Positions 1 to 6,331 are shown, numbered from the stretch's first letter. The stretch is 9,769 nucleotides of DNA from JANMEX01 sp043744175 (GCA_043744175.1 JAYTVD010000222.1:1-9769); one strand, 5' to 3'. A program made the numbers and translations. The notes: generated by a model from the sequence alone, not told the origin.

Positions 1-1062
1 CATGCCTTGCGGCGAAATGGCATCGCGATGCAAAAGTGAATCCAGCCGGTCGATAACCTGCTGCTCGTCTTGGCGTGCTTCGCGCTTCCACGGCTGGCGG
101 CCTTTAAGAATGCCGCTGTCATGAACGATCTCAGCCACAAACTCTTCCTGCCTATAGGCCATAACATGCGCGCCGTGAACGCCTTCAATGTCTTTGCACT
201 CGTTCAAAATGTCGATGCAAATTTGCTTGCCTTCGGCTTTTTGATCTTTTGCGCCTTCAAGGCGGGCGATTATGGAATCAGGAATGTGTACACCGGGCAC
301 GTTGGAGCGCATCCAGCGGGCGGTTTTGGCTGAAGCAAGCGGGCCGACGCCGACCATCACGAAGCATTTCTCAGTCAGGCCCAAATCGCGGGAGCGGGCC
401 ATGAAGTCTTTAAACATTGGCACATCATAGCAATATTGGCTCTGCACAAACTGCGCGCCTGCTGCGACTTTCTTGGCGAAATGCTGAGCGCGGAATTCTT
501 GCGGCGGCACGAATGGATTGATTGCTGCGCCGATGAATACGGGCGGATGTGTTGTTAGTTTGCGGCCAGACAGGAATTTCCCGTCATCGCGCATGGTGCG
601 GATGGTTTCCAAGAGCGACATGGAATCAAGGTCAAACACCGGCTTTGCGCCCGGCTGGTCGCCCGCTTGCACACCATCGCCAGTGAGGCAAAGAATGTTT
701 TGCACGCCCATCGCGGAGCCGCCAAGTACGTCGCCTTGAATGGCAATGCGGTTTCTATCGCGGCAAGAAATCTGCATGATCGGCGCGTAGCCCATGCGGG
801 TGAGTAGGGCGCAGATGCCGACAGATGACATGTGGCAGTTCGCGCCGGATGCATCGACGGCATTGATGCCATCGACCCAGCCATCGAATATGGAGGCGCG
901 TTCATACACATCATCCGGGTTGGCGCTGTCCGGCGGATTGAGTTCTGCCGTTACCGCAAACTCGCCGCGCCGCAATACGCGCTCTAAGCGACCGCGCGAG
1001 GAATGGCCGGGTAATGGATCAAGCGGCAGGCTCGGGTCGTGAGGATGAATATCGGGGCTCAT
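1..1062 (-). CDS. metF: Methylenetetrahydrofolate reductase (MetF-type), 3' end cut by window edge
   Basis: The minus-strand frame is open from ATG at 1062 to the left edge, giving 354 codons with no stop, so the C-terminus lies outside. The protein fits the MTHFR TIM-barrel flavoprotein family, which interconverts methylene-THF and methyl-THF in the cytoplasm. Visible marks are AELNPP at residues 39-44 (Glu40 at the place of the family's catalytic glutamate), NAVDASGA near 67-74, SCRDRNR at 99-105, the flavin-region motif ILCLTGD at 123-129, and QSQYCYD at 207-213. The CRDRNR motif is of the type I associate with short MetF proteins that work with a MetV partner. The start overlaps the stop of the upstream MetV-like gene by 4 bases (ATGA), so translation is probably coupled. 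Because a corrinoid methyltransferase system lies upstream, I infer that it runs in the methyl-THF oxidising direction here. Family call is firm; direction is inference. Confidence 0.9.
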   Translation of the reverse strand, partial: MSPDIHPHDPSLPLDPLPGHSSRGRLERVLRRGEFAVTAELNPPDSANPDDVYERASIFDGWVDGINAVDASGANCHMSSVGICALLTRMGYAPIMQISCRDRNRIAIQGDVLGGSAMGVQNILCLTGDGVQAGDQPGAKPVFDLDSMSLLETIRTMRDDGKFLSGRKLTTHPPVFIGAAINPFVPPQEFRAQHFAKKVAAGAQFVQSQYCYDVPMFKDFMARSRDLGLTEKCFVMVGVGPLASAKTARWMRSNVPGVHIPDSIIARLEGAKDQKAEGKQICIDILNECKDIEGVHGAHVMAYRQEEFVAEIVHDSGILKGRQPWKREARQDEQQVIDRLDSLLHRDAISPQGM

Positions 1063-1622
1063 GCTGCTTTTTCCGCTGTCTTTTCGCGCATCAGGCGCAG
1101 CCAAGTCGAGGTTTCCTTGATGGAATTATCAACCGGCTTTTGCACTTCAAGAATTTTTGTGTTGTCGCTCATGCCCTGTGCGCCTTCCCAGGCTTTCACC
1201 CAGACGCACGGCATATCGGCTATCACTTCGCAATTGCCATTGGCGCGCACACCGCCGCACGGGCCGTTGCGCAACTGCTTGGGGCAATTCATGGAGCATG
1301 ACATGCCGGTGGATGACAGGGCACACTTGCCGCACATGCGGCAGTCAAACATAACGCCTTTGACCGAGCGCTCGAATGCAGCGACGGGTCTTTCCAAGCG
1401 CTCATAACCAATTTTTTTGGCAAGCGGCGCTGTGAGCAGCAATGTCTTTTCAAAGAGATTGTAGAAGGTTTCGAGCGCGCCGGAATGGCGGATTGACCAA
1501 TATTTGATCGTCCACTTGCGGCGTTTGCGGCCATCGGCAGCAAACTGCACCGGCCCAATTTCAGGCTTGGGTGCAGGCTTTTTAGGCGCCGGTTTGGGTG
1601 CGCTCGAAATGACTTCAGACAT
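1059..1622 (-). CDS. MetV-like methylenetetrahydrofolate reductase C-terminal domain protein
   Basis: This 187-residue protein matches the 'methylene-tetrahydrofolate reductase C-terminal' family (PF12225), of which acetogen MetV is the known example; MetV is an iron-sulfur partner of MetF. After a Pro/Ala/Lys-rich N-terminus (residues 8-22) and a basic segment near 32-40 comes a cysteine-rich core with Cys94, 97, 100, 109, 113, 122, 131 and 139: CRMCGKC, then a CSMNC pair, then NGPCGG. Eight cysteines would suffice for two iron-sulfur clusters. It overlaps the upstream PF13769 gene by 8 bases and the downstream MetF gene by 4, the strongest sign in the operon that the three products act together. 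The likely role is electron transfer to or from the MetF flavin during methyl-THF oxidation. The family is recognised with good confidence; the electron partner is unknown. Confidence 0.85.
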   Translation of the reverse strand: MSEVISSAPKPAPKKPAPKPEIGPVQFAADGRKRRKWTIKYWSIRHSGALETFYNLFEKTLLLTAPLAKKIGYERLERPVAAFERSVKGVMFDCRMCGKCALSSTGMSCSMNCPKQLRNGPCGGVRANGNCEVIADMPCVWVKAWEGAQGMSDNTKILEVQKPVDNSIKETSTWLRLMREKTAEKAA

Positions 1623-1914
1623 TAGTTCCCCCGGATTTCACCAGCGCAACGAGGCGCTCATGGGTATATTCAGCATCAATTGCGGCCATGGCTTTGTCGG
1701 CCTCGGCCTCTAACTCGTCGGAAACAGGCGTTGGTTCGCCTTTGCGCCATTCTTCCAAATAAGCACCGCTTTCGGCTGCCCCCGTGCGCATGGCGGCCAT
1801 ATCAATGGCTTCAGTAAAACGCAACGGCAGTTCGCGCTTGGCGCTGGTGCGGCCTTTTTTGACAATAACTTGCGCCGGAATATCGCGCCAGAAAACGATG
1901 ATGAGATCAGCCAT
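1615..1914 (-). CDS. PF13769-type small protein ('virulence factor' family), probable C1-pathway accessory
   Basis: A 99-residue protein beginning MADLIIVFWRDIPAQV. The pattern VFWRDIPAQVIV, then a KKGR stretch, RFTEAID and YLEEWRKGEP resembles the small family labelled 'virulence factor' (PF13769); nothing in this context concerns virulence. No cysteines, signal peptide or membrane segments are present, so it should be a soluble cytoplasmic protein. The frame is open further upstream to 2016, but I chose ATG at 1914 because GGAG lies 7 bases before it and the family similarity begins there. Its stop overlaps the start of the MetV-like gene by 8 bases. Coupling to MetV and MetF suggests an assembly or subunit role in methyl-THF oxidation or methyl transfer. 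That role is inference from position; no biochemical function can be read from the sequence. Confidence 0.8.
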   Translation of the reverse strand: MADLIIVFWRDIPAQVIVKKGRTSAKRELPLRFTEAIDMAAMRTGAAESGAYLEEWRKGEPTPVSDELEAEADKAMAAIDAEYTHERLVALVKSGGTNV

Positions 1915-2044
1915 AGTAACTCCAATTTGAAATGAAAGTGCAGGGGATAAGGATTTTGAGCTAGTTGCGCCACGACGCCGTTGCCCCAAAAAGCGACGCC
2001 TATATGCGACATGCAATAAAGTTTAGAAATTGACGAGAGGCGAC

Positions 2045-2677
2045 TTACAAAAATCTCTGCAAATGATGGGCCGCCGTATCAATCACTGTGGCAAATGCAC
2101 AGAGAAACCCGACACCGATTGCGAGGCCCGTCATCAAAAGCAAGCCATCGCGTTCTGTCAGCGAGAGTCCCATAAGCACCATGGCAAAGGCGGGCAGCCA
2201 GTTTGCGCCAGGGATGGGCAAAATCACCAGAATGGAGAGAAGCGCGCAGAGAAGACCAACAATTCGCTCGCCAATCATGGGCGAAAACGGCCAATAGCGC
2301 GGGCGAATATAGCGCTCCATTTTTTGCAAGCGCGGCGTGACTTGTGCCATCAGGTCTTGAAACCGTTCGGCAGAAATAGGGCGCTTTAGGATAAAATCGG
2401 GCAGCCATAACTTCTTAAAGCCGAGCAGCATTTGCACGGCGATGACCAGCGGTGGGATGCCGAAAATAAGCGTCGTGCCCGGCGGCGTGATGGGAATGAG
2501 GTTCACACAGGAAAACAGAACCAACAATGCTGCAAAGGCGCGGTCGCCTAGCGCATCGCGCAGATCGGCAAAGCTGATATTGCCGGTCGCACTGGTCGCA
2601 AACTCTTCAAGCACTGATGACAACGGGCGATGTTTGGCTTTGCCTGCGCTATCAGCTTGCGATGGTTCATCATTCAT
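2045..2677 (-). CDS. exoD: ExoD-family exopolysaccharide synthesis membrane protein
   Basis: A 210-residue protein of the ExoD family (PF06055), inner-membrane proteins named after a rhizobial locus affecting exopolysaccharide production and alkaline tolerance; their molecular activity is not known. The N-terminal 35 residues are hydrophilic, followed by GDRAF (44-48), a hydrophobic stretch near 47-62, the Pro/Gly-rich PPGTTLIFGIPPLVIAVQM (65-83), a basic cytoplasmic-looking loop (about 88-135), then hydrophobic segments near 137-153, 158-172 and 179-200 with TERDG at 174-178 between the last two. Length is normal for the family. The start at ATG 2677 has only a weak ribosome binding site. 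It sits between the DUF1638 gene and the PF13769 gene in the same direction, with gaps of 99 and 130 bases, so it may be co-transcribed, but nothing ties it to methyl transfer. Confidence 0.85.
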   Translation of the reverse strand: MNDEPSQADSAGKAKHRPLSSVLEEFATSATGNISFADLRDALGDRAFAALLVLFSCVNLIPITPPGTTLIFGIPPLVIAVQMLLGFKKLWLPDFILKRPISAERFQDLMAQVTPRLQKMERYIRPRYWPFSPMIGERIVGLLCALLSILVILPIPGANWLPAFAMVLMGLSLTERDGLLLMTGLAIGVGFLCAFATVIDTAAHHLQRFL

Positions 2678-2713
2678 ATGGTGGATTCCGACGGGCTCTT
2701 AACAAGAATCAAT

Positions 2714-2731
2714 GTGACAGTTGATTGTCAC
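2714..2731. promoter_or_regulatory. Inverted repeat GTGACA-N6-TGTCAC upstream of exoD
   Basis: The 6-base arms GTGACA (2714-2719) and TGTCAC (2726-2731) are perfect reverse complements around a 6-base centre. The site lies 37 bases before the exoD start and 46 bases after the DUF1638 stop. The spacing suits a dimeric regulator; it could also fold as a weak hairpin, but no T-run follows on either strand, so an intrinsic terminator is unlikely. The GTGACA of the minus strand also resembles a -35 box, but I found no matching -10. The regulator is unknown. Confidence 0.35.
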
Positions 2732-2776
2732 TTATTCATGAACTTATCGGGTTCAAATGCCGAATTGAAGGCAATC

Positions 2777-3397
2777 TTATAATTGTTTCAAAACATCATT
2801 GAGTTCGCCATAGCCTGTATAGCGATATTCATAATCCAGACCGAGATAGTTTGCCGCCCATTTTGCCTTGGTTTGCAACGCTTCGTCGTGGGTCTGCGCC
2901 AAATAGACAATCTTGGTATAGTTGCCGAATACCATTTTGATAAGCTCAGGATGCTCTTCAAATTTCATCGGCTCTATGACGAAACTCTCAAACTGCCGCG
3001 CCAGTAGGTCCGTGAGGTAAAAGGCCGTAATCTCATGCTCGGCTTCTTTGAGAAATTTTTCAGTGCCGGTGAAAAACGCATAGCAATGCGGCCCGCCGAT
3101 ACGCTCGATGCCTTCTTCGGCGCAAATCTTGTCTAATTCGCCCTGTGTGCCGCATTCGGCGTAGCCAATGAAAATGCGCTTGAAACCTTCGGCGCGTGCC
3201 TCGGCAATTGCCTCGCGCATACCTGGCGCAATCTTGCTTGGATAGACATGCCAAATGGCAGGAAGGCATTTCAGGTCGATATGAGCGAGATTGTTAGCTT
3301 CGCAAATGGCAATCACCTCGCGCGCAATGGCGCCGCAGGCAATAATTCGAACCTTTTGCGCGTTGACGCGTTGTGAGGTTGAGTCCCCGTCACTCAT
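2777..3397 (-). CDS. DUF1638 protein, probable corrinoid/C1-pathway accessory
   Basis: A 206-residue soluble protein of the DUF1638 family. Conserved-looking blocks are RIIACGAIAREV (17-28), HIDLKCLPAIWHVYP (39-53), IFIGYAECGTQGELD (75-89) and GGPHCYAFFTG (101-111). Cys21, 32, 44, 82, 92 and 105 and His39, 50 and 104 are clustered in the first half and could bind metal or take part in thiol chemistry. I chose ATG at 3397; a TTG one codon earlier (3400) would add one residue and sits 6 bases after an AGG, so it cannot be excluded. The gene follows the corrinoid-protein gene in the same direction, but with an opposite-strand lipoprotein gene and a hairpin in between. From memory, DUF1638 genes often neighbour corrinoid methyltransferases, which fits this context. 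No enzymatic function is established to my knowledge. Confidence 0.85.
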   Translation of the reverse strand: MSDGDSTSQRVNAQKVRIIACGAIAREVIAICEANNLAHIDLKCLPAIWHVYPSKIAPGMREAIAEARAEGFKRIFIGYAECGTQGELDKICAEEGIERIGGPHCYAFFTGTEKFLKEAEHEITAFYLTDLLARQFESFVIEPMKFEEHPELIKMVFGNYTKIVYLAQTHDEALQTKAKWAANYLGLDYEYRYTGYGELNDVLKQL

Positions 3398-3406
3398 CAA
3401 TATTTA
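3379..3406 (+). promoter_or_regulatory. Candidate sigma70-type promoter for the entericidin-like gene
   Basis: TTGAGT (3379-3384) and TATTTA (3401-3406) are separated by 16 bases and would start transcription about 20 bases before the lipoprotein ATG. The -10 matches consensus at only three of six positions. If real, the promoter overlaps the start codon and first codons of the divergent DUF1638 gene, because only 36 bases separate the two start codons. Confidence 0.28.
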
Positions 3407-3433
3407 CCTGACCATCCATAAGGAGACTGACCA

Positions 3434-3568
3434 ATGTCCAATCATCGTTTTCTCACTGCCCTTGCCCTTATCGCTGCCATATTTACAGCGTCGTGCGCCA
3501 ACACCGTGCGCGGTGTGGGCAAAGACGTCAATCAAACAGCTGATGCAGTTCAAGATTCAGTAAACTGA
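3434..3568 (+). CDS. Entericidin A/B-like small lipoprotein
   Basis: A 44-residue protein with a signal peptide (basic residues at 4-5, hydrophobic core about 6-19) ending at TASC, with Cys21 as the probable lipidated residue. The mature part CANTVRGVGKDVNQTADAVQD carries the N-T-x-R-G-V-G-x-D signature of the entericidin family, small cell-envelope lipoproteins; in E. coli EcnA/EcnB are proposed as an antidote/toxin pair linked to stationary phase. Only one family member is present here. The residue three before the cysteine is Thr rather than the usual Leu, a slightly unusual lipobox. A strong ribosome binding site AAGGAG (3420-3425) lies 8 bases before the ATG. The gene is on the opposite strand to its neighbours and converges on the corrinoid-protein gene, with a hairpin terminator between them. 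Confidence 0.88.
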   Translation: MSNHRFLTALALIAAIFTASCANTVRGVGKDVNQTADAVQDSVN

Positions 3569-3604
3569 CTTTACGCGCTCGCTGCGTTTAACTTTACATA
3601 TAAT

Positions 3605-3628
3605 GACGACCGCATGAGGGCGGTCGTC
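3605..3628. terminator. Probable bidirectional terminator hairpin between convergent genes
   Basis: GACGACCGC (3605-3613) and GCGGTCGTC (3620-3628) form a perfect 9-bp GC-rich stem around a 6-base loop. It lies 36 bases after the lipoprotein stop and 50 bases after the corrinoid-protein stop on the other strand, exactly where convergent transcripts should end. The flanks are AT-rich (a TTTAATAT-type stretch on the plus side, TTATATG-like on the minus side) but lack a clean T-run, so efficiency may be partial. Partial read-through would let the corrinoid-protein transcript continue into the DUF1638 gene. Confidence 0.6.
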
Positions 3629-3678
3629 GCCATTTAATATGCAATTTCTGGCACCAATGCCCGACTGGCTAGGCCCGA

Positions 3679-4377
3679 TTACGCGCCAGCCATGCGGTTG
3701 TGCTTACGCACCATGTATGACTTGGCAGTTTCCACAGCGACTGCGGCGTCGCGGCAATACGCGTCTGCACCAACGGCTTTGCCGAATTCTTCGTTGAGCG
3801 GCGCGCCGCCAACCAGAATGACGTAGTCGTCGCGAATGCCTTTTTCTTTCATGGTGTCGATAACGACCTTCATATAAGGCATTGTTGTGGTCAATAGCGC
3901 TGACATGCCCAGAATATCCGGCTGATGCTCTTCGATAGCGGCCAGATACTTTTCAACCGGATTGTTGATGCCAAGGTCGATGACATCAAAGCCAGCGCCT
4001 TCCATCATCATGCCGACGAGGTTTTTGCCAATGTCGTGGATGTCGCCCTTAACTGTGCCGATAACCATCTTGCCCTGCTTCGGTGCGCCAGTAGCGGCGA
4101 GCAGCGGGCGCAGAATGAACATGCCCGCCTTCATGGCATTGGCTGAAAGCAGCACTTCCGGCACGAACAAAATGCCATCGCGGAAATCTTCGCCCACAAT
4201 GCGCATACCTTCAACGAGTGCTTTGGTTAGCACATCGTAGGGAACCCAGCCGCGTTCGAGCAGAATATTGGTGCCTTCTTCGATTTCCTCTTTCAGGCCA
4301 TCGTAGAGATCATCATGCATTTGTTGCACAAGTTCATCATCAGAGAGTTCCGAGAGAATGATTTCATCATCAGCCAT
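3679..4377 (-). CDS. Corrinoid (cobalamin-binding) methyltransferase protein, MttC/MtbC-like
   Basis: A 232-residue protein with the two-domain layout of methyl-accepting corrinoid proteins. The N-terminal helical cap (about residues 12-95, methionine-synthase-cap type) covers the cofactor, and the Rossmann-like B12-binding domain (about 103-225) carries the base-off/His-on signature DIHDIG at 112-117 with His114 as the expected lower cobalt ligand, SALLTTT at 159-165 and VGGAP at 189-193. It accepts the methyl group from the divergently encoded MttB-family protein and donates it onward, presumably to tetrahydrofolate. AAGGA stands 8 bases before the ATG. The gene opens the minus-strand row and shares a 242-base divergent region with the methyltransferase gene, consistent with joint regulation. 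Length matches the family. Which amine system it belongs to cannot be told from this protein alone, so I give no gene symbol. Confidence 0.93.
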   Translation of the reverse strand: MADDEIILSELSDDELVQQMHDDLYDGLKEEIEEGTNILLERGWVPYDVLTKALVEGMRIVGEDFRDGILFVPEVLLSANAMKAGMFILRPLLAATGAPKQGKMVIGTVKGDIHDIGKNLVGMMMEGAGFDVIDLGINNPVEKYLAAIEEHQPDILGMSALLTTTMPYMKVVIDTMKEKGIRDDYVILVGGAPLNEEFGKAVGADAYCRDAAVAVETAKSYMVRKHNRMAGA

Positions 4378-4415
4378 AGAAAAATTCCTTGAATGCGAAG
4401 CACGGGTTCGAGACT

Positions 4416-4444
4416 GCTATAACTATCTGACAGATAAATGAAAA
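4416..4444 (-). promoter_or_regulatory. Candidate sigma70-type promoter for the corrinoid-protein operon
   Basis: On the minus strand TTTTCA (4444-4439) and TATAGC (4421-4416) stand 17 bases apart, each matching consensus at four of six positions. The predicted start, about 7 bases downstream, leaves a leader of roughly 30 bases before the ATG at 4377. The spacer contains the perfect palindrome described separately. Confidence 0.4.
4424..4436. promoter_or_regulatory. Perfect 13-bp palindrome TATCTGACAGATA, candidate operator
   Basis: TATCTG and CAGATA are exact reverse complements around a single A. The site lies between the proposed -35 and -10 of the leftward promoter and about 100 bases upstream of the proposed rightward -35, a position typical of a repressor operator. 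The short two-fold symmetry fits a small helix-turn-helix dimer such as a GntR- or TetR-type regulator; no regulator gene is in the window. Confidence 0.4.
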
Positions 4445-4532
4445 GACAGTGCTTAAATGCGACTTGAGCCGTGAAAGGGGCGACATGGCGGGCGCTCTAT
4501 CCTTCATGCGCCAAGCAAAGCCGCATGTGGAA

Positions 4533-4560
4533 TTGCCGCTGGCATACCCTTCTTTAGAAT
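4533..4560 (+). promoter_or_regulatory. Candidate sigma70-type promoter for the MttB-family gene
   Basis: TTGCCG (4533-4538, four of six matches) and TAGAAT (4555-4560, five of six) are 16 bases apart. The predicted start is near 4567, giving a leader of about 53 bases. AAAGGA (4606-4611) then sits 8 bases before the ATG at 4620. A short inverted repeat, CATGCG (4505-4510) and CGCATG (4522-4527), lies just upstream of the -35 and could be an activator site. Confidence 0.45.
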
Positions 4561-4619
4561 GGCATGTAGTCAAAAGAATTTGCAGCCGCGTTTGTACGGT
4601 TGGATAAAGGATAAATAGC

Positions 4620-6203
4620 ATGAGCGATGATGTGACAATTGAAGCGGAAGTTCCGGCAGCAGGCGGCGGGCGTCGCGGTGCGCGCAATTCCGGCGGTGCG
4701 GCGACACGGCGTGCAACACGCGGCGCGGTTGGACTTGGGCCCCAGCTTCCTTACATCATGCGCAAAATGGCAAACTATGAAGTGCTGGATGAGGAGGGCC
4801 TCACCATAATCGAGCGCAATGCTGACATCGTGCTTGAAGAGGTTGGCATTATTTTCCGTGATGATCCTGAAGCGATTGCCATGTGGAAGGAAGCGGGCGC
4901 TGATATTAAGGGCGAGCACGTGCATTTCCCCAAAGGCCTGTGCCGCGAATTGTTGAAGACCGCGCCATCCGTCTTCACCCAGCATGCCCGTAATCCTGAG
5001 CGTAATGTGCAAATTGGCGGCAACGCGACTGTGTTTGCACCCGTTTATGGCCCCCCCTTCGTGCGCGATTTGGAGGGTGTTCGCCGCTATGCAACGATTG
5101 AGGATTTCCGCAATTTCGTGAAGCTTGCCTATATGGCGCCAAGCATTCACCATTCGGGCGGCACGGTGTGTGAGCCCGTGGATGTGCCGGTGAACAAGCG
5201 CCATCTGGATATGATCTACAGCCATATCAAATATTCCGATAAGCCTTTCATGGGCTCCGTCACTGCGCCGGAACGCGCGCAGGACACAATCGAAATGTGC
5301 CGCATTCTGTTCGGCAAAGAGTTTGTGGAAAAGAATACGGTTGTTATCAACCTTATCAACGCCAACTCACCTATGGTTTTCGATGACACAATGCTGGGCG
5401 CTGCTAAAGCCTATGCCCGTGCCAATCAGGCTTGCATCGTCACGCCGTTCATTTTGGCGGGCGCTATGTCTCCGGTTACTGTGGCAGGCACGCTGACCCA
5501 AGTTTTGGCCGAGGTTTTGGCTGGTGCGGCGTTTACGCAGCTGTGCCGCAAGGGCGCGCCTGTGCTGATGGGCACGTTCGCGGCTTCCATTTCCATGCAG
5601 TCCGGCGCGCCGACTTTCGGCACGCCTGAGCCTGCGCTGGTTTCCTATGGTGCTGCGCAGTTGGCGCGTCGTCTTGGTCTGCCGTTCCGTACCGGTGGTT
5701 CACTCTGTGGTTCCAAGGTTCCGGATGCGCAGGCGGCATACGAGTCTGCCAATACGCTTAACTCCACCATTTTGGCGGGCACAAACTTCGTGCTGCATTC
5801 GGCAGGTTGGCTCGAAGGCGGCTTGGTCTCGTCTTATGAAAAATTCATCATGGACATCGACCAACTCGGCATGACGCAGAAATTTGCTGGCGGTGTGGAT
5901 CTATCTGAAAACGGTCAGGCTATGAGCGCCATTCGCGAAGTGGGTCCGGGCAGCCATTATCTTGGCTGTGCGCATACGCTGGAAAACTTCCAGACCGCTT
6001 TCTACGCCTCGCCGCTTACGGATAATAATTCCTATGAGCAGTGGGAAGCCGAAGGCGAAAAGCGCATGGAGCAACGCGGCAATGAGTTGGTGCGCAAGCT
6101 GCTGGATGCTTACGAAGCCCCGCATCTTGATCCGGCGATTGATGAAGCGTTGCTTGAATTCATCCGCCAGAAGAAAGACTCAATGACCGACGCCTTCACC
6201 TGA
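4620..6203 (+). CDS. MttB-superfamily methylamine/betaine:corrinoid methyltransferase, non-pyrrolysine type
   Basis: A 527-residue cytoplasmic protein of the trimethylamine methyltransferase (MttB) superfamily, TIM-barrel enzymes that transfer a methyl group from a quaternary or tertiary amine to the Co(I) of a partner corrinoid protein. The first 40 residues are a low-complexity Gly/Arg/Ala-rich tail, after which the family core begins at about LPYIMRKM (43-50). Typical segments are FAPVYGPPFVRDLEG (139-153), HHSGGTVCEP (177-186), NANSPMVFDD (247-256), SGAPTFGTPEPAL (328-340), RTGGSLCGSK (357-366), PDAQAAYESA (368-377) and a GWLEGGL stretch (396-402). The frame has no in-frame TAG, so it lacks the pyrrolysine of archaeal MttB and belongs with the bacterial non-Pyl branch, whose characterised members use substrates such as glycine betaine. 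The substrate here is unknown. It is transcribed divergently from its corrinoid partner. Confidence 0.93.
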   Translation: MSDDVTIEAEVPAAGGGRRGARNSGGAATRRATRGAVGLGPQLPYIMRKMANYEVLDEEGLTIIERNADIVLEEVGIIFRDDPEAIAMWKEAGADIKGEHVHFPKGLCRELLKTAPSVFTQHARNPERNVQIGGNATVFAPVYGPPFVRDLEGVRRYATIEDFRNFVKLAYMAPSIHHSGGTVCEPVDVPVNKRHLDMIYSHIKYSDKPFMGSVTAPERAQDTIEMCRILFGKEFVEKNTVVINLINANSPMVFDDTMLGAAKAYARANQACIVTPFILAGAMSPVTVAGTLTQVLAEVLAGAAFTQLCRKGAPVLMGTFAASISMQSGAPTFGTPEPALVSYGAAQLARRLGLPFRTGGSLCGSKVPDAQAAYESANTLNSTILAGTNFVLHSAGWLEGGLVSSYEKFIMDIDQLGMTQKFAGGVDLSENGQAMSAIREVGPGSHYLGCAHTLENFQTAFYASPLTDNNSYEQWEAEGEKRMEQRGNELVRKLLDAYEAPHLDPAIDEALLEFIRQKKDSMTDAFT

Positions 6204-6207
6204 AAGG

Positions 6208-6227
6208 AGCCCGATTCAGGCCGGGCT
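6208..6227 (+). terminator. Hairpin directly after the MttB-family stop, possible weak terminator
   Basis: AGCCCG (6208-6213) pairs with CGGGCT (6222-6227) around an 8-base loop, starting 5 bases after the stop codon. There is no T-run after it, so it is more likely an RNA 3'-end stabiliser or a factor-dependent stop than a strong intrinsic terminator. Confidence 0.35.
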
Positions 6228-6278
6228 AAAGTGGCCAACATCATTCACGACGAAGTGTGGAAAAGCGCTTTTAGGGAA

Positions 6279-6297
6279 CCTGTGGCGAAACCACGGG
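6279..6297 (+). other. Second hairpin in the MttB-ferredoxin spacer
   Basis: CCTGTGG (6279-6285) pairs with CCACGGG (6291-6297), with one G-T wobble, around the 5-base loop CGAAA. No T-run follows. The 188-base spacer 6204-6391 otherwise contains no convincing gene. Confidence 0.3.
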
Positions 6298-6331
6298 CTT
6301 GAGGTTAGGCGGCGTGTTCCAGCGGGATGAC

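Noticed and set aside
1915..2016. An upstream extension of the PF13769 gene to an ATG at 2016, adding 34 residues.
   Set aside because: The extra residues are basic and unlike the family, while ATG 1914 has GGAG at 7 bases and begins directly with the family-like sequence.
4378..4619. A possible cobalamin riboswitch in the divergent leader of the corrinoid genes.
   Set aside because: I see no B12-box-like sequence or the length of conserved structure such an element needs, and the predicted leaders are only about 30 and 53 bases.
4554..5225. A long minus-strand open frame (223 codons) opposite the 5' part of the MttB-family gene.
   Set aside because: The plus-strand frame has clear family similarity throughout; the antisense frame has no recognisable motif and arises from the codon composition of the real gene.
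4620..6203. Pyrrolysine-encoding MttB.
   Set aside because: The frame runs from ATG to TGA without an in-frame TAG, and no pyl gene is in the window.
6231..6302. A 23-codon GTG-started frame after the MttB stop, in the same frame as MttB, which could be a readthrough extension or a leader peptide.
   Set aside because: There is no ribosome binding site at proper spacing, the preceding codon is an ordinary TGA with no sign of recoding, and the 72-base length is expected by chance.
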